From Rapana venosa (Eukaryota > Mollusca > Gastropoda > Neogastropoda > Muricidae): a DNA stretch of 64,000 nucleotides. The DNA is taken from positions 64,297,840 to 64,361,839 of the forward strand of contig CM054143.1 of the NCBI GenBank assembly GCA_028751875.1, in the 5' to 3' direction. The first letter of the stretch is position 1. Every line of letters begins with the position of its first letter. Positions 21,422-33,339 of this stretch are shown one piece after another. The notes beneath the pieces are model-generated. The model was not told where the DNA came from. It ran no database searches and worked only from the letters and a program-made list of their open reading frames with translations. Both the position numbers and the translations under genes were made by a program.

Positions 21422-22225
21422 TTGCCTACTGAGCCCTTAATTGGCAACAAAGGTCAGCTTATGCTGGGAAAAAGAAAAATCTGCCACTTTTGTGTGTGCA
21501 TTCATACGACATCTCAGTTTGTCAGGAGAGAAAGAAGTAGGCCTAAGTGTTCACGTCTGTTGGCATCAGATTTGGAAAGCCTCGATGCCAAATGGGAACA
21601 CCACTTCCAAAGCTTAGATGTCAAAATACACAAGATGGTGTCGGAGCTATCATCTCAAGTTTCCTCGGCCATTAAGACCATTAAGCCGCAAGAAAATGAA
21701 GTTCATGCTGATAGGAGAAAACAAAGCAAAAATCATACACGTTACGTCTTGACCAACGATAGTTCCGAATCTGATTCTGAATTCAAGAACGGAACAGACA
21801 ACAATGATGTTCTGTTAGTTTCATGATGAGGATGAGCTCATTAAGGAATAAATTAATTCAACGTTGATGACGGCCAAAAAGTTTTGGCATCAATTTTGAA
21901 GCTTGTTAACAAACGATTTTCCAAGAAACTCTCTGATAAGAAACTAAAAAAGCTGTCAGAAAAAAAATTGCGACTGGCAAATTGGGAAAAATTGGGTGTG
22001 CTGACAGTAAACAGTGAGGTATGGAAAGTAATGCCAACCAACACCAGGAAGTGCGATTTCCGACCGGCAGGCACACAGCATCTAGTTTTGAGTGGTAGAA
22101 GCGCTATGAACAAAGCAATGCATGCGATTCGTGAGGCGCAGCACAGAGCAAACCCCGACCTTTTGGAAACCTGTTTTTGCTTGGTTGAGGGAGAAAGGTC
22201 ATGTTTCATCCTCCTATCTTGATGA
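21422..22225 (+). mobile_element. DIRS-like retrotransposon, gag-like ORF1 remnant
   Basis: Two open frames, 21422-21826 and 21884-22222, are separated by a short broken stretch. The first has a DLESLDAKWEHHFQSLD segment typical of the coiled part of DIRS/Ngaro gag. The second has ILKLVNKRFSKKLSDKKLKKL, then NWEKLGVLTVNSEVWKVMP, NTRK and AMHAIREA, which follow the conserved DIRS gag core. The strand agrees with the RT/RNase H/recombinase block at 26.1-28.5 kb, and a minus-strand LINE lies between, so both may be parts of one interrupted element. The assignment is from remembered family character and needs a profile search. Confidence 0.55.
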
Positions 22226-22229
22226 CTCT

Positions 22230-22844
22230 CTGTTGACAGGAAGCAATAAGGTGAACCCTCTGCATAATGTTCTTGTTACAAGTTTGTTTGGCTGCATTTT
22301 GCACTTGTGGAGTATTACCAAAGCTTTGGGTTTAATTTTAGCTATGGAGATTTGCCAAAACCAGGAAGTGAGGTTCTTTGCTTGAATGAATGTTCTAGGC
22401 TAGTCAGTGTAGACAGCTGGTGACAGAACAAGGCAGACAAGTGGCTGTGCTGCATAGTTCCTCCCTGGGATGATTGGGAGATTGACTTTGAACTATTTGC
22501 TGCTGGTTTAGCAGATTAGTGAATAATAGATTTGCTGCTTTTGATTGGAACTGATTTTTTAAAAGTTATAATGGAAGCTATAATTTTATTTCTGTAGTAG
22601 GTGAAGCTGACTGGTCTTCACCAGGTTGAGAGTAAAATCTTTGGTTGTTCATTTGTGTATTTTGACTGTACTCTGACATGACCGAACGTTGATGTGAATT
22701 GTTATTAACTATGAACTCCCAGTGTGAATGTAAAATGATTGTGTATTTGGTGGTTACTTTTGATAATTACATGTGTGAAACCTCAGTGAAGTTTCTCGAT
22801 AGTTTGTTTGCACATGTGTGTGGCTGTGAGAGAAAGATTGAAAC

Positions 22845-22847
<3 letters not shown>
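22230..22847. other. No recognisable gene
   Basis: There are no motifs or splice pairs that I could support. The stretch may be internal DIRS-like sequence, given its flanks. Confidence 0.4.
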
Positions 22848-22908
<61 letters not shown>

Positions 22909-22980
22909 GAGAGAGAGAGAGAGAGAAAAACTCTGAATCTGAAATGTTTAATGTACATTGGCCTTGGACCACAATAATTT
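22848..22980. repeat. GA microsatellite joined to a dispersed 55-bp repeat
   Basis: A ga run (22848-22926) is followed by 'aaactctgaatctgaaatg' and 'ggccttggaccacaataat'. The same 55-bp block, with an adjoining ga/ct run, occurs at 23255-23330 and, inverted, at 62665-62720. It is probably the 3' end of a retroelement whose tail seeds the dinucleotide run. Confidence 0.75.
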
Positions 22981-23254
22981 GTTGGGCTCAGGATGGAACA
23001 GTGAGTTCTTCATATCACTGGCAAAGCAAATGCACAAACAAATAATGATTTATGATGATTAAAGAAAAATCCCACACAAGTATATATAGCGAACTCATAC
23101 AAAAAGATGATGTCAATACAATTAGATTGAATACGGGAAAAAATTACATGATTAAAAACCTTATAAATCAACCATAACCCATCATAGAGAGAAGATGCTA
23201 AGAAAATCATCCATATTGAGTATATAAAATTTGTAGCAGTTTTTCAATAAAGTG

Positions 23255-25500
23255 TTCAGAGAGAGAGTGAGAAACTCTTCTGAAACCCTGAAATGATTTA
23301 ATTGACTTTGGGCCCTTAGGCCACAATACAATATAGAAAAGAAAATAGGAAAATATGTATTTAGCGCACCTATATTTATTCTATAATCATTGGGTTTTAC
23401 CTGAAAATCATATATTTCTCATACCTACTACGGTACAAATTATAAGGATATTTTGTCAAATCACAGTTACATTTCCATATACTGAAATGATTAGTCATAG
23501 ACATTAGTATAAAAGGGGGAGATACAGAAAATCATGTCATGTTATGCCACGAGTTCTTGATAATACGTGATTTTAACAAAGGTTTGAAAATGTTTAAGTG
23601 GTTTAACAGACGTACATCATAGGATTGGTACCTTGTAGACAAAGTATTTTTTTCCCGCCTATTGCTTGCATGAAACACATATCTAGATAAATTGTATCTG
23701 TGGATAGGATCAGTGGCTTTTAAGTAACATGTGCAGAGGAAGTCTTTTGACTCTTTTAAAAATTTGACCCTTAAATCTTCAAACGTAGCACAAAAATAAC
23801 ACAAATTTTTTTCGTTTTCGATCTGATTTTTACAAAAGGGGACAGAATTTATCATGAATAGATTCGCTATAGCGATGACATTGTTATTAAGTGGGAGTAC
23901 ATTAAACCTCAACTGCGTGATGGCAACACGAAAAAAATATTTTCCATATCTAGAACATAACTTTCTTTTACGAATATAGTTTTTAAATGATCTATATGGT
24001 TGATTTCTATCTCGATCCTTATATTTTCCTGACCATTCTTGAAATAAACATATCGATGAGCCTCTGTTTAAAATGCTTAGAAACTTTACATCCCCAACAC
24101 CTTTTGCCAAAAAATGTTAAATCCGTTAAGCATAAGATTTCTCTTATTCGAAACCCAGCACTGTTTTCCGGAATTGTCTAGCGCAACAGCATTTGATACG
24201 CCTTATATGGTAACCGTTCATTATTCATTTGTAGTAATTTAAACCAATATCTTATACAGCAGTGTACGAATTACATAAAGAGGATATCTATCAAGTTCCA
24301 AAATAGCATTTTGTTTGGGTTTTGGTTGGTTACACCTAAAAACCTTTTGCATGCAATATGTGGACTTTTTCTATGTGTTCTAACTGGTTTATTCCCATAC
24401 TTCAGCAGCATATAGCAATATTGGCTGTATCTTTTTATCAAAAATGTTAAAAAAAAGTATTACTGTCTCTCTTTATATTTCCGAAAAACTCTATTAAGCG
24501 AAACTGCCTTTTTCTCTTTTTTTACATAGATGCTGTGTACCGTTTTTCGCACTGATCAGTTGTGAATCTGAACCTAAATAGCAATAATTGTTTACTACCT
24601 TAAGCACTTACCATCATAGAACCATTTCTCATGTTTACCCAAAAAGCCCCCCTTTCTAAATACCATAAAATTTTGGGTTTTTTCTATGTTTACATCTAAC
24701 TTTATCTTATTACAGCAAGTTTTACAACATTTAACTGAATTCTAAGACCACTCGGTGTTGTTGATATCAAAAGCCACATCATCTGCAAATAACAAGATGA
24801 ATAATTCCATAATATCTGGAAATAACTGTTTCCCCATGTTACCCCTTTCGCTAATTTGATCTGCTAACTGTTTACAAATAATGAAAACAGTGTCGGGCTA
24901 AGAAACAGCCTTGCCGTACCCCCAAAGGGACAACAAACATTTCGGTTAATTCAAATTTGCTCGAACGCATGATTTTAATGACCTGTACATAGCTTGTGTG
25001 CAGCAAAGAATTTTCCCTGTACACCTTGATCTTGAATGCACTGCATGAGTTTGTTATGCTGAACGGAATCAAAAGCTTTTCTGAAATCTACAAAAGCAAC
25101 ATAGAGTTTTCTTCCTTTTTGTTTATTTGGCTCTGAATAACTGCTATAGTGTAAATATTTGATCACTGTGAATATTTTCTTCGAATCCTGCTTGACATTC
25201 TGAAATTAAGTTGTTGTCTCTAACCAAGTGTTTTAGTCGTGTATTAAGTATTGAAGTATAGCATTTAGATATAATACTTAAGAGAGATATTCCCTGTAGT
25301 TATCTACATCAATTTAGGGTTTTCCTTTTTTATGCAATGGTATAAATTTTGGCTTTTGACCATCCTCTGGGTAAATCCTCGTTCAAAAATAAATTAAATA
25401 ATTTTGTTAGAAACTATTGCAATATTACTACACCAGTCTGTAACATTTCAGCTAAAATGTCATCTATCCCACTAGCTTACCTTTTAAGTTTACCCATTGC
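23255..25500 (-). mobile_element. LINE (cysteine-knuckle C-terminus family), minus strand, decayed
   Basis: On the minus strand: LYVAFVDFRKAFDSVQHNKL (about 25060-25120), VPLGVRQGCFLA (about 24890-24930) for the RT palm, and a 192-codon open frame at 23532-24110. That frame's C-terminal part has IENEKNLCYFCATFEDLRVKF and DPIHRYNLSRYVFHASNRR. A related C-terminus is found on plus at 59130-59400, where the knuckle is CPCC...HHFIFKC. The 3' end seems to be the 55-bp repeat with a ga run near 23255-23330. Stops and gaps break the rest. Confidence 0.75.
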
Positions 25501-25799
25501 CTGAGAACTTTACTTCTAATATTTCTGTATTTAATATATTATCTATATCCTCTGAAGGTTCAAGTTCATACCGCCATCCCTTTCAAATTCTTCATTATTA
25601 CCTGGAAAACAGTTTGAAATGTCTAAACCACTCATCTGTACTAATATTATTCTTTCTTTTTTCTTGTTTGTACAACCATTTTTCTTAGCTCTTCCAAAAG
25701 TGGGACCCATTGTTAATTTCTTTTGCTAATGCTTCAGTCTTTTGTTTTTAAAAGTTTGTCTTTTGGATTTCAACAGATGTCTGTATTGTTTCCTTGCTG

Positions 25800-25925
25800 T
25801 AAACATGAGAGAGAGAGAAGAGAGAGAGGGAGAGAGGAGAGAGGAGAGGCGAGAGAGAGGAGAGAGGAGAGAGAGAGGAGAGGAGAGAGAGAGGAGGAGT
25901 AAGAAAAGAAAATGAGGGAGAGAGG

Positions 25926-25973
<48 letters not shown>
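25800..25973. repeat. GA-rich microsatellite
   Basis: Imperfect ga/gga repeats become pure ga in the last 40 bases. The frames read through it (Ser-Leu rich) are artefacts. Bases 25500-25800 hold nothing recognisable. Confidence 0.95.
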
Positions 25974-25974
<1 letters not shown>

Positions 25975-26074
25975 CATGCTATTTTATTCTGTTTTTCGAG
26001 TCGGTATAAATTTCTGAATGGATGTGTGCATCCATGTATACACAAAGTGGGATTGATTTTCTAATGTGCAGAAG

Positions 26075-28490
26075 AGAGTTATATATCTGGGATTAGCATT
26101 AAAACCCACATCATAACAGTTATGGAGACTTTTAGAATGTTTCGTTAATTAGGTTTTATGGTACACCCAGATAAATCTGTGCACAGTCCATCCCAGACTA
26201 TTCAGTATATTGGTGTTATTAATGATTCGAAGAATATGTCTGTTGTTCTGACAGAAGATCAGAAAGAAAAATTAACACTAGGTAGCTTACAGCTGCTGAA
26301 GAAGAAGCAAGTACCTAACAGGGAAGTTGCTAAGGTAGTAGGAATGATGGTAGCCAGCTTTACAGCTGTAAGATATGGACTGTCACTTAGAAAATGACAC
26401 GAAACTTGCGCTTAAGTATAATAGATGGAATGTTGATGGTCTCGTGAGTCTTTCTTCCCCAGCAAGAAAGGAACTATTGCGGAGGATTGAGAATTTTGAC
26501 AGTGTCTCTAACTCTGTGTCTGATCCAGAGCCTGAAGTGACTATTACATCAGATGTCAGTAAGGAAGGTTGGGGATGTTCATTCCAGGACCACAGCTCCG
26601 GTGGTGCATGGCTCCCTGTTGAAGCAGACTACCATATCAGTTATCTTGAACTTAGAGCAATTCTGTTTGCTTTGCGGTGTTTCGAGAAGGATCCAGCAGG
26701 TAAAGCAGTTTGAGTTTTGACAGACCACACCAAAGCTGCTGCTTGTATTAAACATTTTCGTCCCAGCCATTCACCATCATGCAATGACATTACTTCTACT
26801 ATATGTGATTGTATCTTGCTAAGAGCATTTGCCTTTCAGCAGCATTTATACCAGGGAGGGACAATGTAGCAGCTCATATAGAATCCAGGAAAATAAACCT
26901 GGATGCTGAATGGAAGCTCAACCCTGCTATACTGCATAATGCACTTTCATATTTGCAGGCCAAACTCTCTATGAATTTATTCGCCTCAAGGATAAACAAG
27001 CAGTTTGCATGCTATACCAGTTACAGACCTGACTCAGAAGCCCATGAAGTGGATGCTTTTTCAATTTCATGGAAATTCACTGATTTCTTTGCTTTTCCTC
27101 CTTTCAATGGGATTCTAGAAATTCTCAAAAAAGTACTGGAAGAACAGACTACAAAGGTATTGATTGTCCCGAGCTGCATAAAATGTCTGGAGGCAAGTCC
27201 TGTCCAATATGCTGATAGCAGAACCTGATCCTCTTCCAGCAGCAAAGGCTGTCCTTCTTCCAAGCTGCCCATGTAAGATACATCACCTTGTCAAAAAGGG
27301 GAGCCCACATCTTCTGGCATGTAGAATATCAGGGAAAGGTTTGGAGGGAAAGAATTGACAGATACTGCAACAGATCTGATTTTGGAATCCTGGTGACCAG
27401 CAGCTCGAGTCGTATATAATTGCTATATTAAGAAGTGGAAAAACTATGCCCACAACAATTGTCTGGATGAGTCTACACCTGACCCCGTAAATGTAGCAAG
27501 TTTTCTTGCTTCCCTGTACTCTGAAGGTGCAGGCCATAGTGCTGTGAATAGTGCAATAAGTGCTTTGAGTGCACATTTTTCTCCAGATGGTACCAGTAGA
27601 TGGTCAATAGGTTCCCATTCTGACATGTGTAGATTATCAAAGGAGTGTTTGAGAAACGCCCAGCACTACCAAAGTACCAAGAGACAAGAAATATAGATAA
27701 TGTTTTGGAAGATTTGCTTGAGTGGCCAGAAATACTTGATATGACATTCAAACAGTTGACTTTGAGAACTGTAATGTTGTTTTCCCTCTTAATGAGACAA
27801 AGAGGTCAAGCATTACATGCACTCAAAGTGCGTGAAATTAAACTTTATCCCAATAGATGTGTGACCTTTTTCTCTGGGAAACAGAAGCATACAAAGCCAG
27901 GTGTCCACACAGCGCCAGCAGTTATATTGTCATTCCCTAACAATGGTAAACTGTGTTTGGTGAAACATCTCCATAGGTATCTAGAGGTCACAAGGGAGCT
28001 CCGAAAAGGTTCAGAATTGATTATCAGCTTTATTAAGCCTTATGACCCCATCTCCAGGGAAACTTTTTCTCGTTGGGTGAAAACAGTGCTTGAAATGGCG
28101 GGCATATATACCTCAAAATAAGAAAGCCCCAGTACATTTGCTGCCAGTACCAGTGCAGCTGCCAGTCATGGTGCATCCCTTGCATCAATCATAAAGGCAG
28201 CAGGCTGGGGCAGTCAGAAAACTTTTTTTGTAAATATAACAAAGCTGTTACTCCAAACTTTGGACAGTTGGTTTTTGGACACCTACCTTACAAAACAACA
28301 ATGTGCCATATCTGAGTTGGGTTTTGTTGTACATAATGAGTCTTTACTGATCAATGCTTCATCAGTTTGTTGCAGACCTTCTTTTTCATTAGATGAGGTA
28401 CGTAGGATGTTACTTGTAAGTTGTTGTAATTGTATGTCCATAAGGTGGCTTAAGTCTCGCGTTATTTCTCTGTACAAGAACTAGATGAGA
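26075..28490 (+). mobile_element. DIRS-like retrotransposon: RT end, RNase H and tyrosine recombinase
   Basis: Plus-strand pieces in order. The RT end has LGFMVHPDKSVHSPSQTIQYIG (26150-26215); the YLDD active site would lie just left and is missing. RNase H has TITSDVSKEGWGCSF (26550-26580), DYHISYLELRAILFALRCF, LTDHTKAAACI after a stop, and AAFIPGRDNVAAHIESR. A SAM-like N-terminal part (about 27420-27600) and a tyrosine recombinase core (27645-28121) follow, with LLMRQRGQALHALKV holding the first catalytic Arg. Past a stop and a frame change are ASTSAAASHGASLASIIKAAGWGS and, after another shift, FCKYNKAV with the expected Tyr. The HxxR box reads PSTF, so it is inactive. DIRS elements integrate by recombinase through a circular intermediate, without target duplication. 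Confidence 0.85.
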
Positions 28491-28507
28491 AATAATGTTA
28501 TAATCAA

Positions 28508-28740
28508 ACTAGGCTTACACTAGGAAGGTAGAGTTTAATTAGGATTATTTTGAATCTTTTGGAGGGAACAGAAATAACGCGCCCTCCCCAATGATTTGAG
28601 ATAACCCTGATGAAGATACCCTCCCTATTGTAAGCCTAGTGGACACATAAGCTAAATACTGACTCACAGCTCCACTGCTGCATCTCACTTAATTTCTCTT
28701 CCTTCCAATAGATTCAAAATAATCCTAATTCAACTCTACC
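28508..28740. repeat. Interleaved inverted repeats after the recombinase, probable DIRS terminal region
   Basis: The 12-mer actaggcttaca (28508-28519) is the exact complement of 28629-28640. A 39-base arm (28527-28565) is the complement of 28701-28740 with two mismatches and one indel. The arms interleave (first with third, second with fourth) rather than nest. DIRS elements end in terminal repeats plus an internal complementary region, which fits position and layout. The link to the element is inferred from position. Confidence 0.7.
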
Positions 28741-28858
28741 TTACTAGCATAAGCAGAGCTTAATTATACAATAAATATAACTGTTTGACAGAAAGTTACT
28801 TTTAAACTGGTGAGCTAATATCCCTTCTTCATGGGCGCACTTGTGTACTGGTGGATAA

Positions 28859-28884
28859 TTGTGTGTGTGTGTGTGTGTGTGTGT
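28859..28884. repeat. GT microsatellite upstream of the FTP exon
   Basis: A gt run ends six bases before the acceptor AG at 28888-28889, so the dinucleotide tract forms most of the 3' splice-site neighbourhood. Confidence 0.9.
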
Positions 28885-28889
28885 TCCAG

Positions 28890-29096
28890 AGAACGTTGCC
28901 TTCAACAAGCGAGTCTCTGGCAGCAGTACCAACAATCAACGCACAGAGCAATGTAACGCTGTGGACGGGTTTGACTATGCTTCCCTACCATCTTGCGCTA
29001 TGTCATCAGATCTGGACCATTTTCCCTGGATGGAAATTGACCTGGGCAGTGTTTTCACCATCCCTTCCATGTCATTGTTCAGAAGAGACAGTAAAG
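28890..29096 (+). CDS. FTP (fucolectin-type F5/8C) domain exon, N-terminal half
   Basis: A 207-nt internal exon. The acceptor is 'gtgtgttccag', ending at 28889; the donor is aaag|gtgaga at 29096/29097; both ends are phase 1. Its 69 residues match the first half of the FTP fold: ENVAFNKRVSGSST, CNAVDGFD, PWMEIDLGSVFTI and LFRRDSK. This fold, found in eel fucolectin and many mollusc lectins and receptors, is an extracellular calcium-dependent sugar-binding beta sandwich; the NAVDG turn belongs to its conserved metal-binding region. The second half is at 57802-58020. Direct joining keeps the frame (G+TG = Val), and so does joining through the candidate microexon at 29295. No signal-peptide exon is seen upstream. 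Whether it binds fucose cannot be judged from these exons. Confidence 0.85.
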
Positions 29097-29294
29097 GTGA
29101 GAACGGGCTTTTACCCAGCAGGTGTTTAATCTGTTCATGAGTTTGATTTTCAAACTGTTTTGTGATATATGTTGTTATTCCAACTTAACACCTACTCAAT
29201 CAGATGTCACTACGCATATCAAAACAACATATTGGCGTTTGCAGTAGCATCATGTTTTGTGATGTTGTTGTTGTTGTACTTGTTGTTTCTACAG

Positions 29295-29318
29295 CAACAA
29301 GAACACGAAAGTTCATAA
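29295..29318 (+). CDS. Candidate 24-nt microexon of the FTP gene
   Basis: A strong acceptor (ttgttgtttctacag) ends at 29294 and a good donor (gtatgt) begins at 29319. The 24 nt between enter and leave in phase 1 and have no stop (T-R-T-R-K-F-I). Adding it makes the assembled FTP domain about 150 residues instead of 142; both lengths suit the family. The RxRxF string sits where FTP domains usually have an R-x-x-N/D-F stretch. It may be real, optional or chance. Confidence 0.4.
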   Translation, partial: QQEHESS

Positions 29319-29415
29319 GTATGTATACAGAACCGGAGAACATCGTTATGATTCAAAGCTTTATTTCTCTTTTTTTTTTTTCATTTCGTGGTCTCAATTT
29401 ACCAGTATCTTCAAC

Positions 29416-29560
29416 TCTACCCCCCCCCCCCCCCCCCCCCCCACACCCCCTACCATTTTGAAAACTTTCCGATTTTAAAAACAACAAACAAAATAAACCC
29501 AAACCACCCTACATTTTCTTTCAGGTTTTTTTTCTTTTGTTTTGGTGTGTGTGTGTGTTG

Positions 29561-29591
<31 letters not shown>

Positions 29592-29620
29592 TGGTGTGGT
29601 GTGTGTGTGTGTGTACACCC
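29416..29620. repeat. Poly-C run and GT microsatellite
   Basis: About 25 c at 29418-29442 and gt repeats at 29543-29614. These are the last clean sequence before the low-quality block. Confidence 0.9.
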
Positions 29621-32600
29621 TTGCTCCCTTGCATTTTCATAAATAATCTGTAATTTATTTCTTTCCTGGTTACATTGGTGGCTTGTAATTTCTTCTTTTT
29701 TTTTTTTTTTACATAGCTTCCTTGTAAGCCCTATAAAGACCCAAATTTTTTTCCCCCAATCCCCGGAATGGTTATTATCATGTTTAAGGAAATGTCCCCA
29801 TGATTTTGGGGCCTTAAAAATGGAAAAAACCTCTTTACTGAAGGAAAATTGTTTCCTATTTGGGAATTGTCGATGTTCTGAGCCCCATTCTTTGGTTTTT
29901 TTTGTGGGCTAACTCGTTACTAACTCGTTTGTGTTTTGTGCGTGCGTGTTGTGTTGTGTTTGTAGGTGTGTGTGTGTTTTCCAGAACTAGGCTATTTTGG
30001 GCCCCCAACAAGGGAATGTTTTTCCGGTTATCTTTTTGGGGGTGGAGCCCTTTTTTTTACATTTTCAAAATTTTTAAAAATGATACCCAATATGCAGTAG
30101 TTTTCCCTTTGTGGGTAAGCCCTGCAAGTCCAAAAATCATTGCATGAGTTTTACCCCGGGTTTAGGGGGGTAGTATTTTTAATTTGTTTAATTTTGGGGT
30201 TTCATTTTGTTAAAACAAAAAAATTCTCTCCCTAATTTTTTCTTTTAATTGTGTCAGAAAAACTTCTCAAAAACACCCCAGCAAAATCAGCAAACTACCC
30301 GTGGAGGAGGGGAAAAAGAGAAAAGACAGACGACAGACAGACAGACAGATAGACGGGACGTTAGACAAGAGTGAAAAGGAGAGAGAGAGAGAAGAGAAAA
30401 GAGAAAGAGAGAGAAGGGGGGAGAAAAAGGAGGGGAGAGAGAGTTTGGCCAAAACCCGCTGAATGGTTTAATTTTTAAAAGGGCCCTTTTGGGAACAATA
30501 TTTTAAAGCGAAAAAGCCCAGGCAATACAAAAGTGTACATCTTTCCCCCCCTTGCATTTTCCAAAAATAGGGAAATGGGGTGCTGACTGAAAAACCAAAA
30601 CTCCATACAAAAACAGTCCAGGTGCCCCGTTAAATCACGTACCATGTTCCCCAGAAGGAACCTAAAAAACCTTTTTCACGGGAAGAAAAAAGGGGATAAT
30701 AAAAAGTTGATTTTTTTTTGGGTTTAAACCTTAAATTCCATATAGGTTTTAAACAAAGTATGACAAAACCACAAATGAATTAAAAGATTTAATAAAAAAC
30801 GGGAATTTTTCCAACGTTTCTTAAAACCGAAACTCTGCTTTTTTAATTTCCAATTTTTGCCAGGTTTTTAGTTAATACAATGCCCCCCCAGTTTTTTTTA
30901 AAAACCCAAAGGGGAAAAATTAAATTTGAAATTTTGATGTAGGCCTTTTTCCCCTTTGGCCCAATTCCCACCCCCAAGAGGAGGGGGTTGGGTGCACAAG
31001 GGAAAAAGAACGGTTTCACGACAAATAAAATTGTTGAAATCAGTTAAAAAAGGGGCACTCATTTGTGTGTATCCAATTTTTCCCCGGGGCCAATGAAAAA
31101 GGTTTAATTGGTGGGGCTTTTGATTTTTAATTCCTTTTTAATCCCCCAGCCCCAAATTTTTTTCTTTTAGATACAAAAAAAACCGAAAACATGATAATGT
31201 GCCATAGACAAACTTATTGTGAAAGGTGAAAGGGATAGCAATCCCAATCTTTTAAAAAAACGAATACAAAAAACCCTGTGAAAACTGTTTTTAACCCATT
31301 AAAAAACTCGGTTTATTTAAAAATTTTTGGTTTTAAACATGGTTTAAAAAATAGACCTTAAAAATTTTTAAATTGTTAAAAGAAGAAAAAAATTGATTAA
31401 AAACCGGGAAAATAGAAAAAAAATTGTTTTTCCCTACACTAGATTTTTGCCCTTGTTTGGTACTTGCCGACATATCTCGTTTAAATTTATATCTTTGAAA
31501 CATTTTTTGCTCGAAGCAACACATTTTATGGAAAAGAGAAATTTAAACTTTAAAGGGAATTTTTGTTTTAAATCGCATATGCGTACACATATTAAAAAAT
31601 TTTGGCCCATTTTTGGGGGGGGAACAGACGGGAGTCCCGACAAAAGGGGGCCCATAGAGTAAGATAAATTTGAATTTTTTTTTAAAGTTCACAGATAAGC
31701 ATTTTTATGCTTGTTTGTTAGATTTTTTTATCCCAAGCCCCCCCCGTTTGGGGGATTCAAAGAAAATAAAAAAAAAAAGAGTGATATTTATATAATAAAA
31801 ATATAAAAAAAATATATAGAGAGAGAAGAGAAGAGAGAAAAGGGGAGAAGGGGAGAGAGAGATGGAGGGGGTTTGGGGTTTTTAAGGGAAAAAATCATCA
31901 TCCATAAAGCCAAATTAATTCTGTTGGCTAAATTTGTAAAAAAAAGGGTTTTGCGCCATTTAATGCCCTTGTTTTTGAGGTAAAACCGATCATTTTGCTT
32001 GTTTGGGGATTTATGACTTTTTGCTTCTTTTACAAAAATAAAGAAACCCGGGCCACCCCGAACTGGGCTTTTACGCCCCTTTTTCCAAAAAAATAATCCC
32101 TAAAATATCCCCCAAAAAGACTATCACATGTGCTGTCGCGAGGTCGTCTTTTGGGGTAAGATATTTTAAATTTGTTTTCCATTCTTTGAATTCTTCTCTC
32201 TCTTCTCCCCTTCTCTCTCTTTTCTTTTTTCCCCTCTACTCTCTCCTTTTCTCCTCCCCTCTCTTTTTCTAAAAGAATTTAAATTGATTTGATTCTCAGG
32301 TATGACAAGTCCAGTTTGTTGTATAAGCAAAATTTATATTTAACCGTAGGACATTTAGGAGGGTGGGAGTAACGGAAAGTTTTGAATTGGCGGGTTTTGC
32401 TTTTGGAAACCCGAAACCCTTTTGAGTTTAGAGGGAGCCCAGCCTATGTACCATCAGTGTTTGCCCACGGCCACCCCAGGGGGCCGCCGGCTGTGAAAGC
32501 TCGACGAGGGACACATGCACCCCATAAATTCGCCCCTCGTTGGGCAAACTTCCCATTTTGGGCTAAAACGGCTGGGAAATTTTGCTACCCCCATTTTTTT

Positions 32601-33339
32601 TTTTTAGCCATCCAGGCTTTCTCCCCGCTTTTAAGGAAAGAAAGGATAGACTAAATAGCATTGATAGAAATTATTTAAAAATTTTAATTTATACCTGGAG
32701 ACTTCAAAGTTTCTAAAGAAAGGGAAATTTTCAGATGGGTTATGGGTTTTCCGAAAGTCAGCCCAGCTTTTTTTTTGGGTTTGACACTAAAAAACCGGTC
32801 CTGTTTTTTTTTCCACAAGTAGAAAAACCTTCAGCATGTTGGGAACCTCCCGGGAGGGGTTTTTAAAAGATCTTCAAGACCCAAAACCCCCGGGTTTTTA
32901 AATGTGTTATTAACCCAAAACAGAAATTTATTTATTTTTTTTCCCTTTTTATTTCGGAGACAATGGAATAAACATTAAATGTGTTTTTTTAAACCTTTTT
33001 CCGGGTGTGTATGCAGTTTGGTACAGTCATTATATAGGGGTTTGAAAAAGGAAAGGGAACAGGTTTCGTTTGCCAAGAAAGTTCACGTACCCGCTGTACA
33101 GTTTTTTTGAAACTAGACGCGGGTTGGTTAAAAATTGGGTTTCCAAGTTCAGAACTAAAGGAACAAGCTAAGGACGGCGTTTAGTGTGGTAGCTTGGGTG
33201 CAAAAAGATGGCGTGGGGGCATTGAAAGGAAAATACAAAAGAGATGTGGTACAGGACCCCGGGTTTTTTCGGGTTTTTTCTCCCATTGAGAAAGGCAATG
33301 GGGCAGCAAAGGGGGTTGTAGCCTCTGTCATAAACCCCA

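Noticed and set aside
26158..28121. Host integrase-like or recombinase gene
   Set aside because: RT, RNase H and tyrosine recombinase in this order are a DIRS-type retrotransposon, and the frame is broken.
32382..32654. 90-codon GC-rich frame as an exon
   Set aside because: It lies in the low-quality block, has no convincing splice sites or motif, and runs into the LINE copy at 32637.
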